NCBI RefSeq assembly: GCF_000091045.1
Contig: NC_006693.1
Span: forward strand, 730,299 to 794,298
DNA length: 64,000 bases
Reading direction: 5' to 3'
DNA from: Cryptococcus deneoformans JEC21
Taxonomy: Eukaryota; Basidiomycota; Tremellomycetes; Tremellales; Cryptococcaceae
Part shown: piece after piece, positions 20,559-30,799 of the stretch
Position numbering within the stretch: position 1 is the first letter of the stretch
Layout of the letters: the number at the start of each line of letters is the position of its first letter
Program-made: the position numbers and the translations under genes
The notes under the pieces: model-generated
What the model saw: only the letters and a program-made list of their open reading frames with translations
Databases searched by the model: none
Told to the model about the DNA's origin: nothing

Positions 20559-21776
20559 TTAACCCTGGGTGAACATCTGAGAAACATCAGTAGTAACATC
20601 CAGTATGTCGATATGTAGCTCATCTTCGCCAATAAAGTCTTCCCAAGCCTCCTGCCAACCTGTATAGTCTTGCGCTGTATCGCGACTGAGCCACCGAGCC
20701 TTGGGGCCTTCACCGGCGAGGCGGGCGCGCACTTGATAAACCTTTGGATGATTTCCCTTGGGGGTGAGGGTGCGGTCTTCAAGGATTTGGAGGATGCGTG
20801 GCGAGGAAGCAGTTGGGCAGTCGAGTAGGCGAGGAACCGCATGCTGGTGATACTGTTCGGACTCCCGGTATGGCTTGAGGTGCGAAACATGGCGGCGAGG
20901 CGTCGACTGTGTTGAGGTGACGGGAACATCCAATTCATAGAGTGATTGCTCAGGAAAGGCCTTGAGGATGGTGAAGGGGCCTTCCCAGCGGGGCATGAAC
21001 TTCGCAGAACGGTTAGTGGCTGTCTTATATTCGTGACGGAACTCAGCTGTGTTCAAGTAGACTTTGTCTCCTGGGCGGTAGACAGGGTCCGGCTGACGAT
21101 GTTTGTTGGCTTGAACACTTTGCCGGTGCTTAGCGAGAAGCAGTTCGTCACGAGCGATGCCCTCTTCGAGGGCCATGTGTTTGGCAGCGAGATCCCATTC
21201 GGAGGCCGTAGGTTGAGCAAGGGACGGGTCCGTAGCTGATGTTGAGGGGAGAAGCGGCGGAGTGAGTGACAGGCGTTTCCCGAAAACGAGCTCGGCGGGG
21301 GTGTGGTGGGTTGAGCGTCGGATGGTGTTGTTCATTGCGAAAGCGACCCGCTGTAGGTTGGCTGCCCAATTTCAGCCTTGGTCGTCAGTCCAGGTTCGCA
21401 GGATCTGGATGACTGTCTTGTTAGATCGTTCTGATATACCATCGGTCTGGGGGTGGTATGCTGTGGACATCTTTAGCTTAGTGCCCAGGAGGGAATTCAA
21501 CCGATGCCATGACGCAGCAGTGAATAACTTATCGCGGTCTGAGACGATCGATTGTGGTACCCCATATTTAGAAACCCAGTGGTCGTAGTAGAGTTGAGCA
21601 AAGGCGGAGGACGTGAGCATCGTGACTGTTGGTATGAGAGTGACCCAACTGGTGAGGTGATTGGTAATGATGATGAGATAGTCGAAGCTGTGTGTTTGCG
21701 GTAACGGCCCCATGAAGTCTATGCCTATGTCAGAGAATTTGGCAGGAGGAACTGGTAATGAGTGTAGTAGTCCGGG
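20559..21776 (-). pseudogene. Family-2 integrase, decayed (copy b)
   Basis: Same integrase as 15194-16855 but with an in-frame TGA at 21372-21374 (Q-G-stop-N-W), where copy a has CGA (16007-16009). Other changes from copy a include TDRLTGW to TNHLTSW. Most inspected differences in this block are CG to TG or CA. The reading continues upstream at 22719-23248 beyond the solo LTR, with R to W in the DRLCIPEV motif and an in-frame loss in the VAEGYGQ region. Confidence 0.85.
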
Positions 21777-22718
21777 TGTAGGCACTGTGGTGTGCCTCAC
21801 TGCGTTCGGTTGGCGTTCGAGAAGGATGGGCATTTGTGGTATCAGTCTAGAGGGCATTCAGATGCATTCGAGGAAGCGTTCAGTGTTTGTTTATAGTTAT
21901 AGTGGTCTACTGGATGCGAAACTAGCAATGGTTGGTATGCATGAGTTTCGCTTAGAGAAAGAGAAAACTATAACTATGTATGAGATCTATATATTGTAAG
22001 TGCAGAGCACTATACTCATTTATTCTCTATGCATGCAGTCTTTGTGCATGCATCCTCCTATGCATATTGCATATGCAGGAATTTATGCATTGCATTTACA
22101 TGCAGGAATTTATGCAGTGCATTTACATGCATGCATTCCCATGTATAAGCTGTATGAATATTCAGCTATATTTGTTGTGTATGTATTCATCCAGATTATG
22201 TAACATTCCATGTGTAGAATGTTACATTTGAAATACTTAATAATGACGTGGCATTTGATGTGTGTAACTTTACTTTCTGACACACAGTTGGTACTTAGCA
22301 AAATAGTAGTCGCATATTGTTGTAGTTCTTCAATACTCAATCCACATGTATTACAACCAGTGCATGTTTTGCTAGTCAACTACACACTATACTACTACGA
22401 CACTCAGTGAGACACCCAGTGTCTACATATATATATATATGTATGGATGTATGCAGAAACAAACAGAAGTCCATCGAAAAAAAGGGACAGAGATCCGGCG
22501 AAGTCCGCTGCCACATCTCGGCAGCAATTGCCGGTCCTATGCATGAGAATAAAATATCATGCATAGGATAAAGGCCGGACAGAGCTCGATGCCGAGTTTC
22601 GGCAAAGTCCGAAAAACGCGTTTCGGCATCAAATCTCACCTACCAACATCAACCAATGCATAGGAATAAATCCTACCATATGGTGAGAACGAGTTGTGGT
22701 AAGGGCTCTGCACTTACA
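21777..22718 (-). repeat. Family-1 solo LTR, interrupted
   Basis: TGTAGGCACTGTGG...GCACTTACA flanked by the 5-bp duplication CCGGG (21772-21776, 22719-22723) inside family-2 pol. It is about 509 bp without the nested insertion. More diverged than the LTRs of the complete copies, so older. A solo LTR with intact target duplication is the product of LTR-LTR recombination. Confidence 0.92.
21995..22427 (+). repeat. Small solo LTR (family 4) nested in the family-1 solo LTR
   Basis: 433 bp, TGTAAGTGCAGAGCAC...CCAGTGTCTACA, flanked by TATAT on both sides (21990-21994, 22428-22432). The first 14 and last 10 or so bases resemble the family-1 LTR ends, but the interior (ATGCATGCA-rich) is unrelated. 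No coding sequence. Confidence 0.85.
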
Positions 22719-23248
22719 CCGGGAGGCTTAGTGGTGGTAGCTTTGGATGTCTGACAGGCTGGGCAAGTGCTGACAAAGTCCTTTACGTCACTAGCCATAC
22801 CATCCCAGAAGTACTTACAACGCAGTAGTTCAAGTCTTTTCTCCACCCCGAAATGGCCCATCGCATCATGGCATTCCTGTAGGCACTGTTCTCGCAGGGT
22901 TGGTACTTCGGGGATGCAGAGCCAGTCCTCATATGTCAGCACTGTCCTGAACCCCCCATGCTCCTTTGACTTCGGCAGTGCGGACACCTGGAGGATGGTG
23001 GTCTACTTCCCTCCAAATACTCATTACCGGGTCCTGCCCATACCCTTCAGCCACCAGGAAGGTTGCGTTTGGTGAAAGAACCATCATGGTGAGGGCGTTG
23101 ACGTGGGCGTCGGAGTTGCGGAGCTGGGAGAAAGTGTCGGCGATGACATTAGTGGCCCCTGGGATATGGGAAATCTGGAGGTCGTAATCGGCGAGCATGA
23201 GTAGCCACCGCTTCTGACGTTCGGACAGATTTGGTTGTTGAAAGAACC
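22719..23248 (-). pseudogene. Family-2 copy b pol, upstream part
   Basis: Continuation of the family-2 reading past the solo LTR: HHCC finger segment CHDAMGHFGVEKRLE...CPACQTS, the linker, and RNase H end PNLSERQKRWLLMLADYDLQISH. Frame breaks near 22930-22980 and 23050. Truncated at 23248 by a family-1 LTR. Confidence 0.8.
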
Positions 23249-23461
23249 TGTAGGCACTGGGGGTGAGAAGGATGGGTGTTCGTGGTATAGGTCTAGAGGG
23301 CATTCGGATGCGTTCGAGGAAGTGTTCAGTGTTTGTTTATAGTTATAGTGGTCTACTGGATGCGAAACTAGCAATGGTTGATATGCATGAGTTTCGCTTA
23401 AGAAAGAGAAAACTATAACTATGGATGAGATCTATATATATATGTATGTATGGGGAAACAA
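23249..23461 (-). repeat. Family-1 LTR, left part (split by Crypton)
   Basis: Starts TGTAGGCACTGGGGGTG, lacks about 25 bp relative to other family-1 LTRs (CCTCACTGCG... to ...GCGTTCG) right after that, and runs to GAAACAA at 23461, where the Crypton begins. The rest of the same LTR is at 27232-27490. Confidence 0.88.
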
Positions 23462-26400
23462 TCTGTTACCTTAACCTACCCTAGGCCCTGTCCTGGACAT
23501 GTCCTGGTGGGGTTGTCTGACGCGGGTTGATTAAATCACATTTCAAAATGTAAATTGCTCATCTTACAGCGAGCGGGCAGTCTGGTTCTTGCTCCTCTTG
23601 TATGCATATGCATTAAATCACTCATATCAATAAGTCTACACATATATAGCAATATGAGCTCCAGCGCTCTAAGTAGCACCATCCCAAACATGACAAAAAT
23701 ATATGCATGACCACCACTGAGTGCTCCAAGTTTGTCTTTATTCCATGCTCAGACGACCTTACTACTTATGCCGTATGCTTATGTTGCGTGTGCTCCAAGT
23801 TACTTAGGTATGAGAGTTGGCACTTATCCTATACATGAACGCAATATCTATATCTATATTATATATACAAAACACTGTCACACATATCATGCGAGATAAC
23901 TAGAACGCCGGAACAAGCTATCGTTACAAATTACATTTCATGGGCATCATACTGATGGGCTGGAAAGCCTGTCGGTCGATTGAAAAAGGGTTGAAGGACT
24001 AAAATGGGCCGGCCGGCACTTGCAGGAAATTATAACTCACCTTTTTCAATATGGTCCTGGATCTTTTCGCTGAGCTTGTTGAGCTTGTATCCTTTCTGGA
24101 CCCGAAACGCCTCCACCAACGCCGCTGCCTCACTCTCGGACATGCCTCTTTTGGAAGCTATGCCCTTGATAGAGTCGTAGATAGGCCATCTACGATTGAA
24201 CATTCTCTTCTCTTTCTCGCTTTTCCTAAATTCCGGTCTCTGGCTCATTTCCCTCACGGGCAGTCGACCATTCCTGCCCACAATATATTCGTCCCAGAGC
24301 TCCCTCACATCCTTGACGGTTCGGTCCATTGTAAAGACCAAGAGTTGTGGTTGGGTCAGGAAGACGGCGTGCGAGGAGGAGGTGGCAGCGGAGGAGGAGT
24401 TGGTAACAGAGGAGGTGGAGGGGTCAACTAGAGTTTGGAATTGGTGTGGAGCAATGCCCTGTCAGCTGACATTTCCGATGCCCTTGAGAAGTGTGACTAA
24501 CCTCCAGGCAGATCTTGGTGTCTCAGGTCCCGAGCGATGGTGTGGAAGGCGTCACCAATCCCCGCCAACAAGGCATCGTACTTTCCAGATCGACGTTCCT
24601 CCAAGACAGTCTTTGAAAGCTCGGCAAGCGAAGCATTCGTGTCCTGGCTTTTAGCATCGATTTTCCTAAGCACATCAAACACCGCCTTAAAATTGGTGGA
24701 GATAAAATCCGCCAACTCAGGCATCACCTGCCTTATCTGTTGACTCATCGTCGTCTGTGCAATTTCAGCCTCGGCAAGAGCCTTAGCCTCAAAAGCGACA
24801 TACGACGGGGCTGAAAAGAGAGGTTCCTTCCAGACATACAGATTGGGAACAAGTCAGCGAAGAAATGGAGCGTCTTGGATGACGACCTTGCTCAAATAGC
24901 GCAAGAGCTCGAGGAAGGCGTGGCCGGCCTTGTCGTCTTCCTGACGGTTGGGGTCATTGAGCTCTTTTTCACTGTGAAGACAATGTCAGTCTATCCATCT
25001 TTACTCGCATTTGTAGAAGAAAACAGTTACACATCATCGAGCCAAGGGAAAACCATATCACTCAACTCCTTCGGCACATCGGCATGACGAGGAAGGTGGT
25101 AAGCACCCTTCTTGCTAGGAAATCCAGCAAGAACCCTCATTGCCTTCAGTGGGAAGTGGCTGAGATACGTGGTTTCCATGACTTTGGTGCACCACCGACT
25201 GTGTCTGGAAATTTCTTCCTCTGGCGCTCCGCCCTGTTCAGCCAGCTGCACTCCCCATTTATGGGACGTATGGGTCGAAGCTTTGCAATGTATGCCACAA
25301 GCTAATAGAGCTTGACGGACACTGGCATTGAGCGTACCATACTTTAGATGCACATACTTAGTCTGGGGGGTGACAAAGAGAGGTATGGGATACCAGTCAC
25401 GATGACTCTCAAATGAAGGAAAAGAAGTATTTGAATTTGGGAAGGTCTCTCGACCAGAATGAAATCTAGTGAAATCATCAGAATTGATATCTTAGGGTTA
25501 CATGTTACATAATATCCTCACCTCGCAAACAGCATCAAGGCCAGGAAAGAAACTGGGCATCGATCCACATCTTTGTTTCTGAGCAAAGTCGCATACTGGA
25601 TTTTGCCTTCGTGGTTAGTCTTCCCCTCTCTGATAGTGATAACAACACCATAGCATGGGGTAGGACCTTCATCTGGGAAGTGCCTAAGGGAGAGGGAGGC
25701 GAGGGTGGTCTTAAGTTGGTCACCAGCACGCAGAAGCCCGTAAATACCAATGGCTTGGGCTGTAAGGTCGCGCAAAGCCTCAAAGGTGTTTCGATGGAGG
25801 TAATGCAGGAATATCTTCTTCATGTTCTCAACTGTGCCGATGCTGTCATAGTACAAATCTAAATGGGAAGCATGAGTTGTGTAATATAAAAAGTATTGAA
25901 ACAAGACTCACCATCACCCATATCCTCAAAATTGAGTATCCGACGAGCATTGCGGATGCGATCAATCACGCGTAGAATAGAGTTGACCGCCTTTGTACGG
26001 GGCGAGGGATAGTTGTTCATGCCCATAGCCTTCTGACGCTCCCAAAGATCGACAAGAGCAGCAACGTAGAGCTTGATGGAACTAGGGGATTGACTACAGT
26101 CGAGTAAGCGCTGCAGGCTAGCATCTACTTTGTCAGTTAGTTTCTAGTTTCTGCAGACCATAGCAGAATACACGGACCTGCATCATCATAGCCAAGGTCC
26201 CTACGGAGCCTTACAAACTCCTCTATGCTGTTGACCTCAGCCATCAACTGCATGCGCTCTTCCCGGGTGACGACCTCCAATGCGCCCTCTTCATCCTCCT
26301 CACCATCTGCATCATCCATGACGTCCTGTTCAACCTGCTCATTGGCCGCTGATTGAAGGTGCGCTTGCTCAGAAGAAATTATTTGCATTGCTTGGCCATT

Positions 26401-27231
26401 TTGCACTTGTTTATCTTTGACGGCAGGATGTGGTTCATTTGGTTGACCTGGACACCGATTTTTTGTCAAGATGAACGCAGTGGGGCATGTCATTACTTAC
26501 AGAAATGGTTTTTCGGAAGGCGAAGGATCCAGTCATAGATATATACAGCCGCATTTGCAGGAGTTACAGTACGGCTGGAAAATCAGCCCGATTAAGTGTC
26601 ACGCTTGAAAAATAGTTATAAGCAGCTCACCCTGTTGAGAAGTTCATGTGGTCGCAGAAAAGTTCCCACTGCTTGTTCTTGTTATTGTATTGGCACTGCA
26701 CATCCTTCTCGAGGTTGCTTCTGTGAAAGACCACGATTTCCTGCATACCCTGCACGACTCGTGGATCCATGCTGTCTACCAGCTGGAAGTCATCGCGTCC
26801 CTTGGTGCTTTTGGTACGTGGCATCTTGAGCGATGTAAATTTGGTCAGCGCAAGGCGTGTGGGGTCAGGAAGAGTGTGGATGAATTAGGACTCAAGCCCG
26901 AGAGACAATGTCAGTGGGGGGTGGATGGATGAATAAAGATCAATCAAGAATGTGAAGTCCTAAAAGAGTAGAACGATCGGTAGCAGGAATGCAAATTTCT
27001 AAGTTCTAATAGATACATCACAGGGTTAACCGGGATTACAAACTGTTTCTAATTCTGGGACAACCGCATTGAAAAACTCGAGTTTACTTGAACCTATGCA
27101 TATGGAAAGGCTGGAGTAAATTCAAGTTTACTTCAACCTTAAGGGCGGGACAGCAATAAAAAATTTCAAATTCATTAGGGGACATGTCCTGGAAATGAAA
27201 CCTGTCCCGCGCCCGAGGTTAAAGAGAACAA
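23462..27231 (-). mobile_element. Crypton (tyrosine-recombinase DNA transposon)
   Basis: 3770 bp inserted in a family-1 LTR. The pentanucleotide AACAA is present at both junctions (23457-23461 and 27227-27231), so the element is bounded by a short direct repeat, as expected when a circular intermediate recombines at a short shared site. There are no terminal inverted repeats, but GGACATGTCC occurs close to both ends (23495-23504 and 27180-27189). It encodes, on the minus strand, an intron-containing protein with a tyrosine recombinase and a GCR1_C DNA-binding domain, the combination that defines fungal Cryptons. Confidence 0.9.
24030..26824 (-). pseudogene. Crypton tyrosine recombinase with GCR1_C domain
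   Basis: Start MPRTKSTKGRDDF (26824), then several introns. A middle region (VTREERMQLMAEVNSIEEF) leads to the catalytic domain: box I Arg in GIYGLLRAGDQL (about 25730), box II region STHTSHKWGVQLAEQGGAP (about 25245), SRHSRW, and the nucleophile Tyr in METTYLSHFP. After an intron with GTAACT donor (about 25030-24970) the reading VEKELNDPNRQEDDKAGHAF continues to a TGA at 24854-24856, then goes on open (LVPNLYVWKEPLFS...). It ends with a GCR1_C domain (VRELWDEYIVGRNGRLPVRE...RWPIYDSIKGIA), stop 24030. Box II normally reads HxxR; here the Arg position is His. With the TGA this suggests an inactive copy, although an unrecognised intron could remove the stop. Confidence 0.8.
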
Positions 27232-27490
27232 ACAGAAGTCCATCGAAAAAAGGGGCAGAGATCCGGCGAAGTCCGCCACCGCATTTCGGCAGCAATTGCC
27301 GGTCCTATGCATGAGAATAAAATATCATGCATAGGATAAAGGCCGGACAGAGCTCGATGCCGCATTTCGGCGAAGTCCGAAAGACGTGTTTCAGCATCAA
27401 ATCTCACCTACCAACATCGACCAATGCATAGGACGGAATAAATCCTACCATATGGTGAGAACGAGTGGTGGTAAGGGCTCTGCACTTACA
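27232..27490 (-). repeat. Family-1 LTR, right part (split by Crypton)
   Basis: ACAGAAGTCCATCG...GGGCTCTGCACTTACA, the remainder of the LTR begun at 23249. Its right flank (ATATGGGACC) is family-3 RT sequence and does not match the left flank GAACC. Confidence 0.9.
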
Positions 27491-29484
27491 ATATGGGACC
27501 AAAAGGTGGGTTCTTTCCTTCTTCGAGAGGGATATGGTGGTCGAAAGACCTATGTTCTGGGAGTGTATCGGCGCTTTTCTTGTCGAATAAATCTAGATAT
27601 TGATGGTATTCTTTAGGTACTATTTTGGCATCGGTGTTTTCTTCTGGAGGTTTGTCATTGGTAATGACCATGGCTAAGTTTGTTGGCACTCATCAACTGT
27701 AATACAGGTGGGTGTATGGAAAGTGTTTCCCAGCTGATGGATGGATTGTGCTCTTGTAACCAGGTTATACCTAAAAGAATAGGGTAGGAGCCGATGTCAG
27801 TTATGAGGAGTCGAAGTCAGGTATGTCCAAATGGTTTCTGGAAATTAATCATGATGTTGACTTCTTCTTCGATCATAGTTCACTGGCCAGCAGCATTGAA
27901 CAGGTATAATGGGTTGCCTCTTCTAATTTTGTCATTTTGAAGTTAAAGGTCTGGATGAATCTTCTGTCGATGAAGTTGGTGGAGGCACTGGAATCGATTA
28001 AAGCTGGATAAACATTGTTGCGAAGAATGAGGAAATCGATTGTGAGTTGGCTTTTGTTGTTTCTATTATTATATCTGAGAGTTTGAAAAAATTTGCAGGA
28101 GTCTGTGTTGGCTGGTTTGGCAGTTCGCTCTTCTTCCCAGCTACCTTCTTCTTCGACATTGGCAGACAAGAGCATATCTAGTTTTTTGAAGGGAGAGTAG
28201 TATTGGATTGTTGCGAGGGGACCACTGGGCACTTGGCGACTTGATGGTTTTTGTCAGCACAATAGAGGCAGAGGTTATGATCCTTTCGCCTCTGGTATTC
28301 TTCTGGAGTCAGACGTCCATGTCTGGTTATCCTAGCTGAGCTTGGGACAAATGCAGCCCTTAGGTTGACCACTGGTGTCACCTCTTTATTGAAGATGGTG
28401 TTGGTAGTGGTAGACCTTATCGGTGTGCCATTTGCTGCAGAGAAATGCCTGAAGTTGTTGGGGTGGGTTTATTGTAAGAGGTGTGGGTGTAGTCACTTCG
28501 GATAGCGTTGAAAGGCGCCTTTGGTTGCTGGTCTCGCTTTGCTAATACCCATTCATACCGATGACTGTCAATGCAGATTGCCATGTCTTGGAGGTTTTTG
28601 AAGGACTTGGCTTTGGGTAGTCTGATGAGTTCATCTTTGATGTCATCCTTCAAGCCCTTGTCGAAACAAGCCTTCTTCGCTTCGTCATTCCACTGAACCA
28701 AGGTGGCATAACACATAAAGGTTGTGAGGTATGAGGATACAGAACCTTGCTGATGAACAGTGTGCATGTTTAGTTGTCATTCTGCTGTCTGTTCCTTGTC
28801 TGGATCCCTGAAGCTCTTCCTTAATTCAGCACAAAATTTCTTGAAGTCCAGCATAAACTTGGGCTGGGGATCAATGGTTACGAAGGGTTGAAACCATAAG
28901 AATGGGGTGTCTCGGAGGAAAGATCCGGCGTATAGGACTTTGGAGGTCTTGGTAGGGAAACGAGAAGGTTGGAGGGTAATCACCATTGTCACTTGAGTGA
29001 TAAAGGTTGAGAGCTTGGCATGCTGCCCATGGTAGTACTTGGGTTGGGATACCTTCGGTTTTTGAGGTCGACTGGAGGGTACTGAGGTGCGTTGTCGGCT
29101 GTATTCCCTTTTAACTTCTGGGTGTGGTGTCTGCGCTGACAGGTTGCGGCTTGATCTAGGTTCTTCGTCTTCTTCATCCAATTCTTGTTCGTTTTCACCC
29201 TCGTTATCTTCACTATTATCAAACATCTGTTGTTCAATTTTGCTCTCTTCCAACTTATGCACCAACTCTTCCTTCTGTTGCTCAAGTCTTGCAATATGGT
29301 TGCGCATCATCTCGAGTTGGGTTTGGGTGTCGTTTGATGTGTTGTCAGCGGTAAATGGATCGGATTGAGGATTGGTGTTGAATGAACCCGCGGGATTGTG
29401 GTCGTCATCGAGGGTATGTTCTACTTCCTTGCCTTTTTCGACCTTTTCCACAGCTCGACCACTATGAGTGGATGGACCTGACAT
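27491..29484 (-). pseudogene. Family-3 Gag-protease-RT, decayed
   Basis: Gag starts MSGPSTHSGRAVEK at 29484, with a coiled-coil-like region (LEMMRNHIARLEQQKEELVHKL) and the Gag core LPFLWFQP-type block (DTPFLWFQPFV). An in-frame TGA at about 28778 separates DKEQTAE from QLNMHTVHQQGSVSSY, where Arg would be expected. A zinc knuckle CLYCADKNHQVAKC follows. The protease motif reads ALIDSSASTNFID, with DSS instead of D(S/T)G. The start of RT is YHQYLDLFDKKSADTLPEHR, then HHIPLEEGKNPPFGPI, a typical chromovirus RT entry. Several frame changes separate these blocks. The element cannot make an active polyprotein. Confidence 0.85.
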
Positions 29485-29619
29485 GATATAGGATATGGTA
29501 TACGAAGTGGTGGTATGAGGTTATAGGTGGCTGAGGTTGTTGATGAAGTTGTATAAGGGTATACGTATGTGTCGAAGGTAAAAGGTACTTGAAGTCTATA
29601 CCAACCAACCACAAGTGTG

Positions 29620-29633
29620 GAAGATCAATATTT
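29620..29633 (-). promoter_or_regulatory. Primer-binding site of family-3 element, self-priming type
   Basis: Sense-strand AAATATTGATCTTC lies 2 nt after the 5' LTR and is the exact complement of GAAGATCAATATTT in the same LTR (29904-29891). A TATATAAAG box (29949-29941) lies about 37 nt upstream of that LTR segment, so GAAGATC... is where the mRNA would begin. This is the geometry of Tf1/sushi self-priming. Confidence 0.75.
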
Positions 29634-29635
29634 AC

Positions 29636-30116
29636 TGTTACGACTCATCCCCAACAAGGTCCGGCCTTGGAGACGAGATAGAAAGCCGTAGTTTAACTAA
29701 GCAATGAGATATATGTATGATATACCTCTTGACACTTGTCTGTTGGCGTATGGTATAGGGCGGAGGTATATTCGCTTGGGAAGATCAGGCAAGCTTATAT
29801 ACTAGTGGAGTAAGTTTATGTGGAAGGTGGTGCAAGGTAAGACGAGAGTGAGCACTGGGAGCTCAAGGACCTTTCGCAAAGTAACTTATGAAATATTGAT
29901 CTTCGAGGGGAAGAAGATCAAGATCGAGGACAAAGCTCCCCTTTATATACTTCTACAGAAATCTATTTATATCCTTCGAGGTCCAACTGGAGGTCCAACT
30001 GGAGGTCCAACTGGAGGTCCAACTGGACCTTCTTATCTGAATCGGATCTTGCCTTCCTATTATGTAACTCCCTCCTATGATATCTTATCTCTTCTTCTCT
30101 GTGCAGGCTCGTGACA
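29636..30116 (-). repeat. 5' LTR of family-3 element
   Basis: 481 bp, TGTTACGACTC...GGCTCGTGACA, with a short terminal inverted repeat TGTYACGA/TCGTRACA. It holds four 12-bp direct repeats AGGTCCAACTGG (29979-30026) and a TATA box on the sense strand. No 3' partner remains in the window. Confidence 0.88.
29979..30026. repeat. 12-bp tandem repeat (x4) in family-3 LTR
   Basis: Four perfect copies of AGGTCCAACTGG upstream of the TATA box in sense orientation, in the U3 part. Could be a binding-site array; no factor can be named from sequence. Confidence 0.9.
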
Positions 30117-30799
30117 AAGAGCGGCTCTCCCTGTGGATAGCTGCGATGAGCGGAGCATCTGCCTCTGACTTGGCCTTGCTAGCTTCACCTGCACTGTCCC
30201 TGAAGAGACCACCATCCTCTCTTGACAACTCATCTTCTGAGTCATCAGCAGCCATTTCGCCCCTTTGGTGCTCGATCAAACCATTGAGAGCAGTGAGATC
30301 TCTGCTGGGATGATTAAGAGAGGTGTGGAGGGTCGAAGAGGCATGGTGGGCAATGACAGAGGCCCTGTCACCAAGGAAGGCAAAAGAAAAGGGTCTTGTA
30401 GAAGGGGCAAACCTTCTTTCATTGAGCTATTGATGTTCTGTTAGCCATGGCATGTCCATGCTGCCTGCCAAAGTACTTTTACACACCAAGGAGACTCTCA
30501 TCATCGATCTCCATTGCCCCAGCACCAGTCCCAGCCCCTACCTGGGATGCCTTAATGAAGCTCTCGACAATTTGATTACTAAAGGCAATTTAATTCATAT
30601 GGCTTTTTTTTATTTCAAGAGGAATTTCCTTTCATGGTAAATCTGACTCAGAGTTCTGCCAATTCAATTCCTGGGTTTTTATGCCACAACAGGTTCAGGA
30701 ACATCATTTTCCTTGAGGGAATTGTCAGCTTGTTTCATCAATTCAGAATTATCATTGAAATACCATGCATTTTATCTACCCCAAATGTAAGTTTAAATT
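30117..30799. other. Boundary of repeat cluster, with truncated minus-strand ORF
   Basis: Between the family-3 LTR and the importin gene. On the minus strand a frame from about 30410 down to 30117 stays open: LNERRFAPSTRPF, then SLNHPSRDLTALNG, GEMAADDSEDELSREDGG and LIAAIHRESRSL, cut by the LTR. A TAG just before it could be an intron acceptor. Not recognised; possibly a host or transposon gene truncated by the family-3 insertion. The remaining 390 bp show no gene. Confidence 0.35.

Larger units (their letters stand above)
19294..23248 (-). mobile_element. Family-2 chromovirus (copy b), truncated and interrupted
   Basis: Minus-strand element: 3' LTR 19294-20044, polypurine tract and 3' UTR 20045-20558, pol 20559-21776 and 22719-23248, interrupted by a family-1 solo LTR (21777-22718; CCGGG duplicated). 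It ends at a family-1 LTR at 23249. Gag, protease and most of RT are missing. It carries stops and missense changes relative to copy a. Confidence 0.88.
27491..29635 (-). mobile_element. Family-3 chromovirus remnant
   Basis: Minus-strand Ty3-type element, cut in the N-terminal part of RT by the family-1 LTR at 27490. It keeps Gag, protease, the start of RT, the leader with primer-binding site (29620-29633) and the 5' LTR at 29636-30116. Coding is broken by stops and frameshifts. Confidence 0.85.

Noticed and set aside
29979..30026. CRISPR-like direct repeats
   Set aside because: Units are contiguous with no spacers, in a eukaryotic LTR.
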